Source: Terebella lapidaria (taxonomy: Eukaryota; Annelida; Polychaeta; Terebellida; Terebellidae). From it: a DNA stretch of 64,000 bases. The stretch spans positions 868,001-932,000 of the forward strand of contig OX424556.1 of NCBI GenBank assembly GCA_949152475.1, read 5' to 3'. The position numbers and the translations under genes are program-made. The notes beneath the pieces are model-generated. The model saw only the letters and a list, made by a program, of their open reading frames with translations. It was not told the DNA's origin and searched no databases. Below are positions 9,534-20,910 of the stretch, one piece after another (position 1 is the stretch's first letter; every line of letters starts with the position of its first letter).

Positions 9534-12434
9534 AGGTTACCGGACCTTTGGTCAGATAACCTATTGGCGTGGCGTTGTGTCCGTCCGTCCGTCCGTCCGT
9601 CCGGCCGTCCGTCCGTCCGGCGTTAACATTTTTATCTTTAAAGTTAACGATCGAATCTTTCTGAAATTTTGCACAAAAATGCCTAAAAATATTTTGAGAA
9701 GGAGGTATTTTTTTGTTTTTTGATTTTCGCATTTTTTTCAAAATGGCGGCCGTTTTTGTCGAAAAACGCTCAATTTTGGACTTTGACGGGCATTTTCTCA
9801 AAAACTGTCTGATCAGTTTTGAGTTTTTGGTTTCAAAAGATTCCCCTCATATACCTCTGTGATATGTATAAGTTTGGTTGCCCTAAATCTGCCGGTTTTC
9901 GTGTGGCGGCCATTTTGAATTTTTGGCGGGTCGGCGAAAAAAAATTTTTTCGCCCCAGATCGCATTACTATCCATTTTGGGCCATTTCTAGAGCAAAAAA
10001 AAATTTTCACCCTTTGAAAAAAATTTTGGACTTAGAAATTTTCGGCACTTTTTCCCTTCATAATGGGAGCTGTCCGGACTGTACTCATAGAACGCTTGAA
10101 GATAGAGCTTAGAAATTGGCACTTTCAAATGGGAAGTCATATATGGCGACTTGTGTGGTGACCTTGAATTTGACCTTGGATGACCTTGAAAGGTCAAAAC
10201 AGCCATTTTTGGGTCGAAAAACGCTCAAATTTGCACCTGGTCTGTATTTTCTCAAAAACTCTCTGATCAGTTTTGAGATTTTTGCTTAAAAAGATTTCTC
10301 TTATATACCTCTGCGACGTGTATAAGTTTTGTTGCCCTTGAATCGCCGATCTCAGTGTGGCGGCCATTTTGAATTTTTGATGAGTCGGGGAAAAATTTTT
10401 TTTTCGCCCCAAATAACATTACTATCCATTTTGGGCCATTTCTAGGCAAAAAAAAATTTTCACCCTTTGAAAAAAATTTTCGGCACTTTTTTCCTTCATA
10501 ATGGGAGCTGTCAGGACTGTACTCATAGAACGCTTGAAGATAGAGCTTAGAAATTGGCACTTTCAAATCGGAAGTGATATATGGCGACTTGTGTGGTGAC
10601 CTTGAATTTGACCTTGGATGACCTTGAAAGGTCAAAACAGCCATTTTGGGGTCAAAAAATGCCCAGATTTGCCTTTGTAGATGAAATGCTTGCAGATAGA
10701 GCTCCTGTTTGCATTATGAACATATAGGAAGACATATATGGCACAACTAATGATGACCTTGAACTTGACGTCAGATGACCTTGAGTGCCAAATGTCTGAC
10801 TTGGAATGTGTAAATTGACCTGAGCGGCCTAAACGATTCCACCCAACATATTGTAACGGGTTTGCACCCTTCTGTGACGTCTTGATGAACCGGTTTTCTA
10901 GGGAGGTGGGTGAGTTGTTGTTTAACCGGAGCTGAAACGGTAAAACTCCGGGAAACTGCTACTGCTGTACGGTTGAACTCCGGCTAGAAGTCTCTAAGGT
11001 TGGTAGCGTGGTCTGGAATGGACCTCTTAACCGTTGTCCGACTGCTAATCTGCAACTGCACCTGTAAAGTAAGGATCCGGAGGCGTTTCCGTCTCCGGGT
11101 ACTGCAACTGCTCCGTCGGGAAACCGCTTTACTGCAACAGCTCCGTCGTTTTCCGTCTTACTGCAAACTGCGACTGCGCCTGGAATAAAGAATCCGGGAA
11201 CGTTGCCGTTTCCGAATACTGCAACCGCTCTGCCAGGTTCCGCCGCACTGCAATCTGCTCCGGTTGGCTCCGCCTCACCGCAGCCTGCGACTGCACCTGA
11301 AATGGAGTATCTCGGAAGTGTTCCCACTTCCGGTTACCGCAACCGCTCCGTCAGGTACTGCCTCTGCAACTCCGTCGTCCGGTACCGCCTCTGCAACTGC
11401 TTCGTCGTTCCCGTCTCTGCAACTGCTCCGTCCGATACCGCCTCCGTAGTTGCTCCGTTGAATTCCACCTCCGTCTCCGTCTCCGTCTCCTTCCTCGGTG
11501 ATCTGGGTTCTTAGATCACCCTAAGACGTCGTTACAACTTGGTCTTAACCGACTGTGGTCTTTTCTCCCTTTACTCCGTATAACTGTCTTTTCCGGGAAA
11601 CTAACTTTATTATAACTTCCAGTTCCCTAACGAACACGGAAAAACAACTCGGTTGAAGTTTTCATGTTTATTTTCTAAGTTCACAGTCGGAAGACTTAAC
11701 TGCTATCATCTGGATGACTCTATCCGGAACAAGGGAGTACTCTGCTATGGGAGAAGGGGTCTGCACAGGTCGACGTCAGGACACCAACTCCGCCGTCCGC
11801 TGTGAAGCGGGGGCTTTTATAGACCTGAGACCCACGTCACGTGACCAACCTATTGTGACGTCATAGTCCGCCAAAACACTGATATTTTCCGGATTTCTAA
11901 AAACACTCTAGAACCAATCAGTGGCTGACACGTCACCTTTTAAACCGAAAACGAGGCTGATCACATGACCTTCCGGAAATAACGTCATTACGTTTTTGTA
12001 CTCCATTGTTCCGGCTCCGTCTCCGGTTCCGTCTCCGTCTCCGGATCCGTCTCCGGCTTTACCAACATCATAATTACTAAGTTCCAAGACGGAAAACCTT
12101 TAAAACATTAACAATACGGAACCGTATGAACCTTTAAACACATATACACCCTAATAAACGGTTATTTAACCATAATATCACAAAACACTAACAGAATTAC
12201 CTAGGGGAAACCTTTGGGTACGCCCCAAAACCGTTACACTATAGAATATCAAATGCCGCACACATACATGTAATGGTTACATCGAAGTTCATACGGATGA
12301 CCTTGATTGGTAAATCCCAAGGTCATATGTTTACACTGCGAACCTTGATTGGTAAATCTCAAGGTCTGTTACCTGCCAATGCTGCCATGGCCAAACCAAA
12401 ATTGTCCGGTAACCTATCTTAGCCTTTGGGCTAA
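9534..12434 (+). mobile_element. P2-family element with both ends, carrying a 1.39-kb insertion
   Basis: The 5' end is the palindrome AGGTTACCGGACC with a partly matching inverted copy (9534 onward), preceded by a run of T. It is followed by a CCGTCCGTCC tract and then the family's internal blocks. The 3' end is GTCCGGTAACCTATC followed by the hairpin TTAGCCTTTGGGCTAA (12419-12434) and a run of T. The terminal GGTTACCGGAC is thus repeated in inverted orientation ahead of a 3' hairpin, the layout known for Helentrons and their non-autonomous HINE relatives. Without the insertion at 10852-12238 the element is about 1.5 kb. It has no protein of its own. Confidence 0.82.
10852..12238. mobile_element. 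1.39-kb insertion with TGTAACGG...CCGTTACA ends (solo LTR or TIR element)
   Basis: It interrupts the P2 element at a place where the copy near 61580 reads straight through, so the borders are clear. The ends form an imperfect inverted repeat of about 13 bp and show the TG...CA termini typical of LTRs. The target is duplicated as roughly TAT, or 4 bp with one mismatch. The interior is GC-rich, with a degenerate CTGCAACTGCTCCGTC repeat (about 11060-11470) and a TATA-like CTTTTATAG near 11813. No protein domain is seen. A solo LTR is my first choice; a non-autonomous DNA transposon is the alternative. Confidence 0.65.
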
Positions 12435-14629
12435 TTTTTTATTATGGTAATGTGCATTACCATAGTTGGTTTCGGCACTGTGTATATAACACTAGGTCGG
12501 GTAACTCGGCTAGAATAATGTAGTTTGACTTTTCGTCCGCCTTTAATACCATCCAGCCACGTTTTTTGCGATAAACTGCTAAATATGTCTGTTTCTAATA
12601 CTCTGATTGGATGAATATTATCATACCTCACACAACGTATACAGCACGTTAGGTTGGCTAGGGGTGTGTGCTCCGACAGTATTACATCAGACAGCCCCTC
12701 AGGAGATCGACCGTACTAGCACCTTTCTTCTTCACTCTGTATACATCTGACTTTCGTTCTTCCGAAAGCACATGTCCTGTTGTTAAATTTGCTGATGACA
12801 CAGTCCGAAAATAATGTCCATTTTGCTCTACGACGCACCGTTTCCGAGATATCGACGAAAACGAAAAATGCCAGCTCCGCGGAAAAATTCAAGGTCAAGG
12901 TCAAAGATCATCCCTAACATCCCTAAGACATGTTTGTCAAGACCGACGAGTCCGAAAATAACATCCATTTCACTCTACGACGCACCGTTTCCGAGATATC
13001 ACATTTTTGACGAAATGCCTTAATTAACAACATTGATACACTGTAACATAATAAACAAAAACAAAGCATGTGTGTTTACAAAGAGCACAGACAAAAAACT
13101 CAAAAGTATCATATTTATTGTTTATTGATAGGCATTGAAATTTCCAATGAAAAAATCAAAGAAATGAAAAGGATCTGCGGCTCTCGAGCACTAGTAGTAG
13201 TAGTAGCCATCTGGCTTCGATTCAGAGCAGTATTATTTGCAACGGCATTTGCAACAGTCGGTTTGTTGTAGCTAGTATCATAATGCCACCAATCGGTCGC
13301 AGGGTGCAGGGGTGCAGGGATTTAAGTAATAACCATGAGAAATCCATAGTATTTGTTGAACTTTGTTCAGGGGATACAATTAAAGTCGGTTCCATTGTAG
13401 TTACATCGCAACCCTGGGTCAATGCCCCAGCGTTGCATCGTTGAATGCGAATTGCCGTTAGCAACCTGATTTTGCTCATTATTACTATAAGGTGTGACGT
13501 ATGGATGTAGAATCCATCTAAAACTTAACAAAATATAAGAATAATGATCAAAAGGGATGTAAAACTTTGGTTACGCGTGAATTAGTCAAGAATTCCGCGA
13601 ATAATCGCCATCGAAGCGGCAGTTAGAATCGAGGAAGCCGCCATCATGATTCTTGCCAATTTTCCACAATACGAATTCTCAACCCGGCGTGCTGTGACGC
13701 GGACGAGATCTATCTAAGCAATGCAGCTGCACGTACTGTAATACTAGTACTACTAGTACACGTACGAACAGATAACAAGTATGTTTTTCTTTATGATATG
13801 TGATCAGTTGCAAACAGAAATTGCCAAAAACAACGATGGAAGATGTAAATTAATTTATGGTGAATGTAAATGAAATAACTGAGTTTGCTGCAGAAATTTA
13901 TTGCAAAGATAAAAAGCTTTCATGGCTGCATACACAAACATTGAAGCAGGGATGTGCCAAGTGATTTAGTTGAAAAATGAATCACAACTTCATGTTGTTT
14001 TGGTGTTGATAAAGTCACTGTGACTGTAGCATTACTATAAAACGACTAATTTTGGCGGGCGATTTTTTTTTTGGATTTGGCGGTAGGGGAGACAAACTAA
14101 CTAGATATGAATTATAAGTGATTTTGAAACTGCCAAATAACGTGGGGCTCACAACCACCATACTTAATAGCCGCCAAAATTATTATTTTTACAGTAATTA
14201 TAATGTAAAAAGATTGAATGTGTGTGTAGCTTTGTGCTTTTTATCCTATTTACATACTGGTGTAAAGTTTGATGTAAAGTTTGATGCGCTACCTAGGGTG
14301 CAAGTCTCAAGCGCCCCGCACCTTGGGCACAGTCACGGCGGGTGTCATGCTTACTTACCTATGCTGGCCGGGGATATCCACCCCGGAGATAGAACCCCGG
14401 ATAGCCCGACGGTCTGCCAGAGCTTATACTCACCATCCCAGGGGTGACCTCACAGTCCAAAGAAACAGTGCAGTGGATCGATGAATGACAACGCGTCGCA
14501 AATCGTCACACGAGCTTCGAACGTGTATGGAGAAGGCCAAACTCCTGTGGCAATCCTGGGCAAATTCGCCAAACTAGTATTACAGTGACATCAACGATAT
14601 TTCTATTGAGAACACAAGCAAGATTTAGC
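12435..14629. other. Intergenic stretch with scattered repeat fragments
   Basis: I see no convincing gene. It holds a P1 core fragment (12795-13015) and a CG-rich block at 14283-14460. That block, in reverse, contains a GGGGTTCTATC box and may be a tRNA-like SINE head, but weakly. The rest is unremarkable. Confidence 0.4.
12795..13015 (-). mobile_element. P1 core fragment, about 1.5 units
   Basis: Two occurrences of CTCTACGACGCACCGTTTCC followed by GAGATATC, one unit apart (about 145 bp), with GACGAGTCCGAAAATAAC upstream. This matches the minus-oriented P1 core at 23440-24200. No head or tail of the element is present. Confidence 0.75.
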
Positions 14630-16107
14630 CTTCAAGGTCGTCGATGGTCAAGTTCGAAGTCACCAAAAGATGTGTCAAAATATATATGTATGACTCGTGT
14701 AAAAAAATATGACTTCTTGTAAGCTTACAATCCTCACCTCTAGATGCAAGCGTTTAAGTCTCTGAGGCCAATTTACACATTTCATGTCGGACATTCAGCA
14801 CTTAAGGTCATCCAAGGTCAAATTCAAGGTCAACGTTAATTATGCCATACACGAATTCCTATATGCTCGCAATGCAAACATAAGCCTTATTCACATGCGG
14901 GTTGTCTGTAGAGGCAAATTTGGGCATTTTGTATCCAAAAATGGCTGTATTTACTTTTCAAGGTCATCGAAGGTCAAATTAATGGTCACCACACGAATCG
15001 CCATAAATGACTTCTCATTCAAAAGTGCCAATATCTAAGCTCTCATCTCCAGACGTTCAATGAGTAGAGTTGTTGGAGTTCCCATTCATGAAAGGAAAAA
15101 GTGGTGAAAGTTTTCTACATCCCACATTTTTTTTTGAAAAGGGAAATTTTGTTTGCCTAGAAATGACTCAAAATGGATAGTAATGCGATTTGGGGCATAA
15201 AATGGCCACCATACGAAGACCGGCGATTCAAGGGCAACAATATTCATACACGTCAAAAAGCTACATAAGAGTAATCTTTTGAAACAAAAATTTCAAAACT
15301 GATAATTTTTTTGAAAATGGCTACCAAAGTTCAAAATTGAGCATTTTTCGACGAAAACGGCCGCCTTTTTGAGAAATATTAAGAACTGAAAAAATAAATT
15401 TAACTAGAAAAATACGTCTTCAATTTTTTCTAAATTATACTCAAGTTCAACACAAAACCTCATATGATTTTTGGCGATAACTTCGTATAGGATGGTCGTA
15501 TCAATTTGAAATTTTATTTGTTTCCATTTGGCATAAAACCGTATTTTTTCACCAAATTTCAGATTTCTATCTTGAAAAAGTTGGCAATCTACTCCAATGT
15601 TAAATTGCACATCAAACGTGAAATTTGCAAGTTTGAACAGAATTTGGCATGTTGTTTGATGTTCACACTGCACATTAGTTTGTAAGAATTATATTCTATT
15701 AGAGTACATCTGTATGATTCTTCTAACTCAAAAACTTTCCTCGTAATGCATTTCTTAGCGGAATAAAGATCATGAAATCCCCAAATTTGCTTGAATTCCT
15801 GTGATCCGATTAGTGCCCAACATTTAACATTGGGGTAGATTGCCAACTTTTTCAGTTTTCAAGATAGAAGTCTGAAATTTGGTGAAAAAATATGGTTTTG
15901 TGCCAAATGGACGCATATAAAATTTCAAATTGATCCGACCATCCTAAACGGAGTTATCGCCAAAAATCATATGAGGTTTTGTGTTGAACTTGAGTTTATC
16001 TTCTCTCATATTTTCAGAAAGATTGGATTGTAAACTTTAAAGATAAAGATGTGAACGGGCAACAGACACAACGCCACAACAATAGGTTATCGGACCATAG
16101 GTAACCT
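14630..16107 (-). mobile_element. P2-family element, minus orientation, with foldback inserted
   Basis: It carries the P2 internal blocks in minus orientation: AAGGTCATCGAAGGTCAAA, the GGATAGTAATGCGATTTGGG block and the ACGGCCGCC block. It ends at 16107 with a shortened form of the 5' palindrome, CGGACCATAGGTAACCT. The 3' hairpin is absent. A separate foldback element occupies 15438-15995. Confidence 0.75.
15438..15995. mobile_element. Foldback element with about 170-bp inverted arms
   Basis: The arm at 15438-15606 is repeated in inverted orientation at 15825-15995 with few mismatches, around a spacer of about 220 bp. Both arms include CAAAAATCATATGAGGTTTT and AAATTTCAAATTGAT. The sequence interrupts the P2 element. 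Single-arm relatives lie at about 17840-17960 and 55135-55190, so it is a dispersed family. There is no coding capacity; a MITE with long inverted repeats is likely. Confidence 0.75.
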
Positions 16108-17023
16108 AAAAATTATTATATTCGGTCTCCCAGTATATATACATCGTACATCCAGGTATATTTGATCCAGGCCTAGCACTTTCCAAATCACAAGTTTGAA
16201 ATTACTTTTTGTAATACTCGAATCAAACCATTCCATATTTTTACTTGAATACAATATTTTTTGCTAGTTAATATTTTTTTTCTCTCTGATTTAATTGTTC
16301 AAATTGAAAAGTTCGCATTTCCAATAGTCAAACTACATGTACGATCGTAAGGTATGTGAGCCTCTTGTCAGGGGCTGCCGTCGCTTTACTGGTCGTGAAT
16401 CCGTATTGTGCGAGCTCCACGGCTGCAGTGGTTGTTCATATTGGCGATATCCAATGCAAAATATGTTATTGTTTTTGTTATCAGCATTATTCATGTGTTT
16501 TTTTTTGTCGGATTCTGCTCAGTATATTATTTATCATTCTAATTCCATACTTGTGTAAGTCTTTCTCTGACATCTTATATCAGTAAACGGCTGCTGAAAT
16601 AGGGCACCCCTCGAAATTTCGCTTCCGATGTAAAACCACGTCGGAAGGCTGCTAACGGTAAAACGGCATTCAGCGATGAAACTGGGTACGGTCAGTCACC
16701 CAGTTTCGTTGGAACTAGTTCCATTGATCATAAATAATAGTATCCACTGAGCATAATGACTTGATGTAGGTGGTGGCTGACAGAAAAGATGATTTGCAGT
16801 TATTTATAGTATTACACATATCTACCCAACCATAAACATCGTCTCCCAACTGTTAGCTGGACTCTGTCAGGATAAACTATTTCCAAGATATTTAATCACA
16901 CAAACAAATACGTAGGTGGACTAAAGAGTCTGCTGACAAACAGCCAGGCGGACCCCGAAGCAGACAACACTCTCTTCTCCCAGGATTGTGATTCGTATTG
17001 TCTTCAGTGGTCATGGTACTAGG

Positions 17024-17080
17024 TTACTGTGTACAGCGCTGTATTGATGTATACAGTCAATACAGCGCTGTACACAGTAA
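17024..17080. other. Perfect 24-bp-stem hairpin
   Basis: The left arm begins TTACTGTGTACAGCGCTG. The right arm is its exact reverse complement over 24 bp, with a 9-nt loop (TGTATACAG). It is too perfect for chance. It could be a small-RNA precursor, the remnant of a foldback element, or a product of template switching. Confidence 0.85.
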
Positions 17081-17397
17081 GGTATTAGGCCTACACAGCC
17101 CTAGCATTGTGAGGTGCCCTAAGTTAACATAGCCCTGGAACAGTCAGTGCTAACCACTCAACAGTGAATGATTCAAAGTGCCATACTTATAATTACTGTG
17201 CTCAGCAGTGTTTCACTTTCACCGTCCCGAGCAGGCAAGAATCAACTTCAAGCAAACAGCAGTGCATGCATAATTCCGCAGCGTAACTCTCAGAGATAGG
17301 ACTAGTGCATGCAGGGTGTAAAGGTTTCACTGTCCCCGGTGCAGTGGGGCGGGATCAAACAAGTGTAAAGGTGTATATAGGCGTATACATTCGCTGC

Positions 17398-17474
17398 CAC
17401 AGTCGCTTGTTACAGGGGGGGGGGGGTATCACCATGTTGATACCCCCCCCCCCCCCCTGTAACAAGCGACTGTG
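17398..17474. other. Long hairpin with a G-run opposite a C-run
   Basis: The left arm CACAGTCGCTTGTTACAG, then 12 G, then TATCA is the inverted copy of TGATA, 15 C, CTGTAACAAGCGACTGTG. The loop is 6 nt. The stem is over 30 bp and differs only in the length of the G/C run. An inverted duplication by template switching is the simplest source; an assembly artefact is possible. Confidence 0.85.
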
Positions 17475-18109
17475 TTCGCTGCACACAGTAAACTTAATGT
17501 AACAGCTGTTTCCTAATACCGGTAGGCCTAAACTATCTGCAAAAAACTTGTAAAACGATATTGAAACTTCGCCTTTATACTCATATCATTATTGATAGGC
17601 AGTGAATTATGAATATACCTAATTAACTCACTCAGAGATCGAAACCAAAAGTACACGCGTACGGTTTTCCCGACTGTCGCGTCCTGACACCTGCCGAGAA
17701 GACGTGGAACTGATTTTGGCAACTCCGTTATACAGAAATATGCCATGCTGCTGTCCTCTTCAGTTTCTTCACAGGCAAAGTCGACGTAAGTAAGGTGTGT
17801 GCCAACTTTCACCAGTCACCTACATTATTTCAATTCAAACTCCATAGTTTGATGATGGAAACATATAAAATTTCAAATTGATCCAACCATCCTAAACGAA
17901 GTTATGGCCAAAAATCATATGAGAATTTGTGTTGAACTTGAGTACATGTATAGCAATACTTTCAGCATGTGTTAAAGCTGTAAATATGCTATATAAAGAG
18001 ATGCCGTACAATCCCTTCGAGCTTTTGAGACATCCCCTAAACCTTTCGTGCTGCCTGGTGACGTAAGTAGGTGCCTTTGGCTTGGGCCGACCAAGAGGAT
18101 TTTGGGCCG

Positions 18110-18117
18110 TATAAAAG
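18110..18117 (+). promoter_or_regulatory. Possible TATA box
   Basis: TATAAAAG followed by a G-rich run and then a CG-rich stretch sits in otherwise AT-rich sequence. The form and flanks match a metazoan core promoter. No downstream gene is evident, so it may serve a non-coding transcript or a mobile element, or be chance. Confidence 0.3.
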
Positions 18118-19589
18118 GAGGGGGGCGACTCAGCCTGCGCTCCACGTCGCTCTGGCTGGGGGCGACTAGCCTACAGTGTGGCATAATCAATAGACCAAGG
18201 AGGCATACACATCGTCCTCAATGTCCGTATGTAATGCATTTTATTATGTGTAGGCCTATATCTATCAGCGTTTATAGCATATTGGTTGAATGGTTGAATA
18301 GGGTGTATGATGGGTGATATCTCTGACGGAATATTTTGTAATCATATAACATTGATAGCGTCACACTTGAAAGTCTGTCCAATTGTACATGTACACGCTA
18401 TGTTACATGTATGCACCCATTGGCATGTACTCTAAGTTAGTAATATAGCATACAATGACTGAGCAACTGAGCACTGCTCAACCACATATGAGTACAAAAT
18501 TTGCCAGGTCACACAGCCTGTTTGTATGCTGTGTACAAATATGAATGATAACTTTACTGTGGATGTGGCTACATTACCGGGAGATATCCACGCAAGTGAA
18601 TTACTGGGAACCATACAAATTCGTCACACCAACAGATAATATGGAAATATGTAGCCCTATTATATGAGGAATTGTGTGCACGTATGGATATTATGCAATT
18701 ATACTTTGCAGTTTGTGTGTTCTCTGACAGCTGGGCTGTGGGGAACATGTCAAATGATCATCGACACGTACTGCAGGAATGGCTTTATACCACTTAGCAG
18801 TTACAGCCGACTGCCTCTGGCCTCTGTCGGGGCGGCCTGATATGTCGGGGCGGCCAGTGCATATACCCGCTCACATGCAAAACACAACTCGTGGCTCTGT
18901 GGTTTTACGTTCGGTATATCAGGTATATCCGTCGGGGAAGATCGTGGTTGTTATCATAATATTTTTTTTACATGGTCGTTTATCTATTTATAACATATTT
19001 ACAGCTTTAAGTGGTATCCGTGGTGTCACATCTCATTTTAACATGTATCAGTCACATCATGTACCACAGCTGTACTGTATCTATATATTATATATTTTCA
19101 TGATACCGAAATAAATCAAATCAAATCAAACAAAGATTGAACAGCTAGGGGTGGGGTCGGGTACCCCATCTATGAATTTACGATCGTGGCGCCATTAACC
19201 TGGTGGTAACTTACACTATGACTACACACGTATAAACAAGACGATTCACCATGTTGGGGAAAGCGGCTCGTGGTGAGCATATTAACCCACAAAAATGCAC
19301 CTGACAGTCTACTGACAGTCGTCTCCATCTGCAATCTTGAATGTTCTCATTACCGTATTACATAGTACACAGTACACAATTTTTGCAGGGGAGAAAGAGC
19401 ATAATTTGCCAGGTGGGGGAGGGGGTATATTTTATCCCCACATCCAGAACAAACACCATAATATAATTGATAAAAATAAATGTGTGTGATACCATTTAAA
19501 ATTCTGATGTCTAATTATGCTTAATTGAACCTTGAAACTCTTAGTATCACGGTACCGAAAGTATTTCCATGAAAAGGGAAATACCCAGG

Positions 19590-19697
19590 CTGATCAGAAC
19601 TCAGATCATAAGTTTGTTACAGTTAATCGGTTACGGTTGGGTTAATAGCCCACGGTTAACCGGCTATACTTTTTACTAATCGTGCAGGCCCTAATGA
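19590..19697 (-). mobile_element. Fragment of a hAT-like non-autonomous element
   Basis: Reverse-complemented, it begins TAGGGCCTGCACGATTA and continues with GGTTAACCG-type motifs. The same start is at about 35503 (TAGGGCCTGCACGATTAATG). Repeated GGTTAACCG motifs next to a GGGCCTGCACGATTA terminus suggest a hAT-like MITE. The other end is not seen at either site. Confidence 0.45.
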
Positions 19698-19699
19698 AA

Positions 19700-20712
19700 T
19701 GTTTAGTATGTCGCTTATTATCGACTTTACAGCTTATATGCACATATAGGAAAAGGTATATGCTTAATGTTTTCATGAGCTCCAACTTGACCTTTGAGTC
19801 CTTTGACGTATCTTCAAGATCAGAGCCCAAAATGGCTAATATCTTGCTTATTATTGACTTTACAGCTTAGGAATCAATTGTGAACACAGAAAATGAATGA
19901 TATATGCTGAATATTGCCATGACCTTGAATTTGACCTTTGACCTTATTTTCAAAGTCACGTGGACCAAATGGCTAATATCTCATTTAGTATCGTCATTGC
20001 AGCTTAGGAATAAATATTGCACATACATGTATAGGAAATGATACATGTATATGCTGATTATTCTCATGACCATGAACTTTGACCTTATTTTCAAGGGCAG
20101 AGCACAAAATGGCTAATATCTCACTTATTATTGACTTTACAGCTTAGCAATCAATTGTCAACATATAAAAAATGATATACCGGTATTCTGAATATTGTCA
20201 TGACATTATATTTGTCAAGGTCAGAGCACAAAATGGCTAATATCTCGCTTCTTATCGACTTTAAAGTTTGGGAATCAATTGTGCACATACATGATACTGA
20301 ATATTCTCATGACCTTGAACTTGACCTTTGACCTTCTTTTCAAGGTCAGAGCTCAAAATGGCTTATCGACTTTACAGCTTACAAATCAATTATGAACACA
20401 TAAGAAATAATATATGCTGAATATTGTTATGATCTTGAATTTGTCCTTTGACCTCATTTTCAAGGTCACAGGACAAAATGACTAATATCTCATTTATTCT
20501 CTACTTTACAACTTGAGAATCAATTGTAGATTTATAGGAAATGATATATGCCCAATATTCTGATGATCTTGAAATTGTGCTTTGACTTTATTTTCAACTG
20601 AATATACTGAATATTCTTGTGACTTTGAGTTCGACCAGTGACCTCTTATTCAAGGTTCTAAAATATAAAAGATGATAACGTCCGTTAACCTTTCTTAGCC
20701 CTTGGGCTAATT
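19700..20712 (+). mobile_element. P2-family element: tandem core and 3' end
   Basis: About seven diverged copies of a unit of roughly 130 bp, each with GAATATTCTCATGACCTTGA, a TTGACCTTATTTTCAAGGTC block, AAAATGGCTAATATCTCGCT and ACTTTACAGCTTAGGAATCA. The end is CGTTAACCTTTC followed by the hairpin TTAGCCCTTGGGCTAA (20695-20710). No 5' palindrome is seen. It stops about 200 bp before the MRM1 start codon. Confidence 0.8.
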
Positions 20713-20910
20713 TATTCAGTTTTCGTTACATGTACTGATACCGGTATGTCAGATTTTATTGCGTGGGAGCTGTGATATAGGGCACGAGAGGAGATACAAG
20801 CTGGACTGTCTAAAGTTCAATTATGTTTTACCCAGGCTAAAACTACAAGTCATGCCATGTAATCTGTCTGTCCCAGATTGTGAGACAAACATACCGGACA
20901 AGGAGCAGAC

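Larger units (their letters stand above)
16108..19589. other. Intergenic stretch with two strong hairpins and a TATA box
   Basis: No protein gene is recognised. Separate entries cover two perfect foldbacks (17024-17080, 17398-17474) and a TATA box (18110-18117). A single arm of the foldback family lies at about 17840-17960. At about 19110-19135 an AAATAAATCAAATCAAATC tail looks like the 3' end of a retroposon (LINE or SINE) whose body I cannot delimit. Confidence 0.4.

Noticed and set aside
10959-11514. GC-rich ORFs of 100-120 codons on both strands
   Set aside because: They lie in the degenerate repeat of the 1.39-kb insertion; Ala/Val/Gly-rich composition follows the repeat.
12431-12631. 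A 66-codon minus-strand ORF after the P2 element
   Set aside because: No recognisable domain; it begins in sequence next to the P2 terminus.
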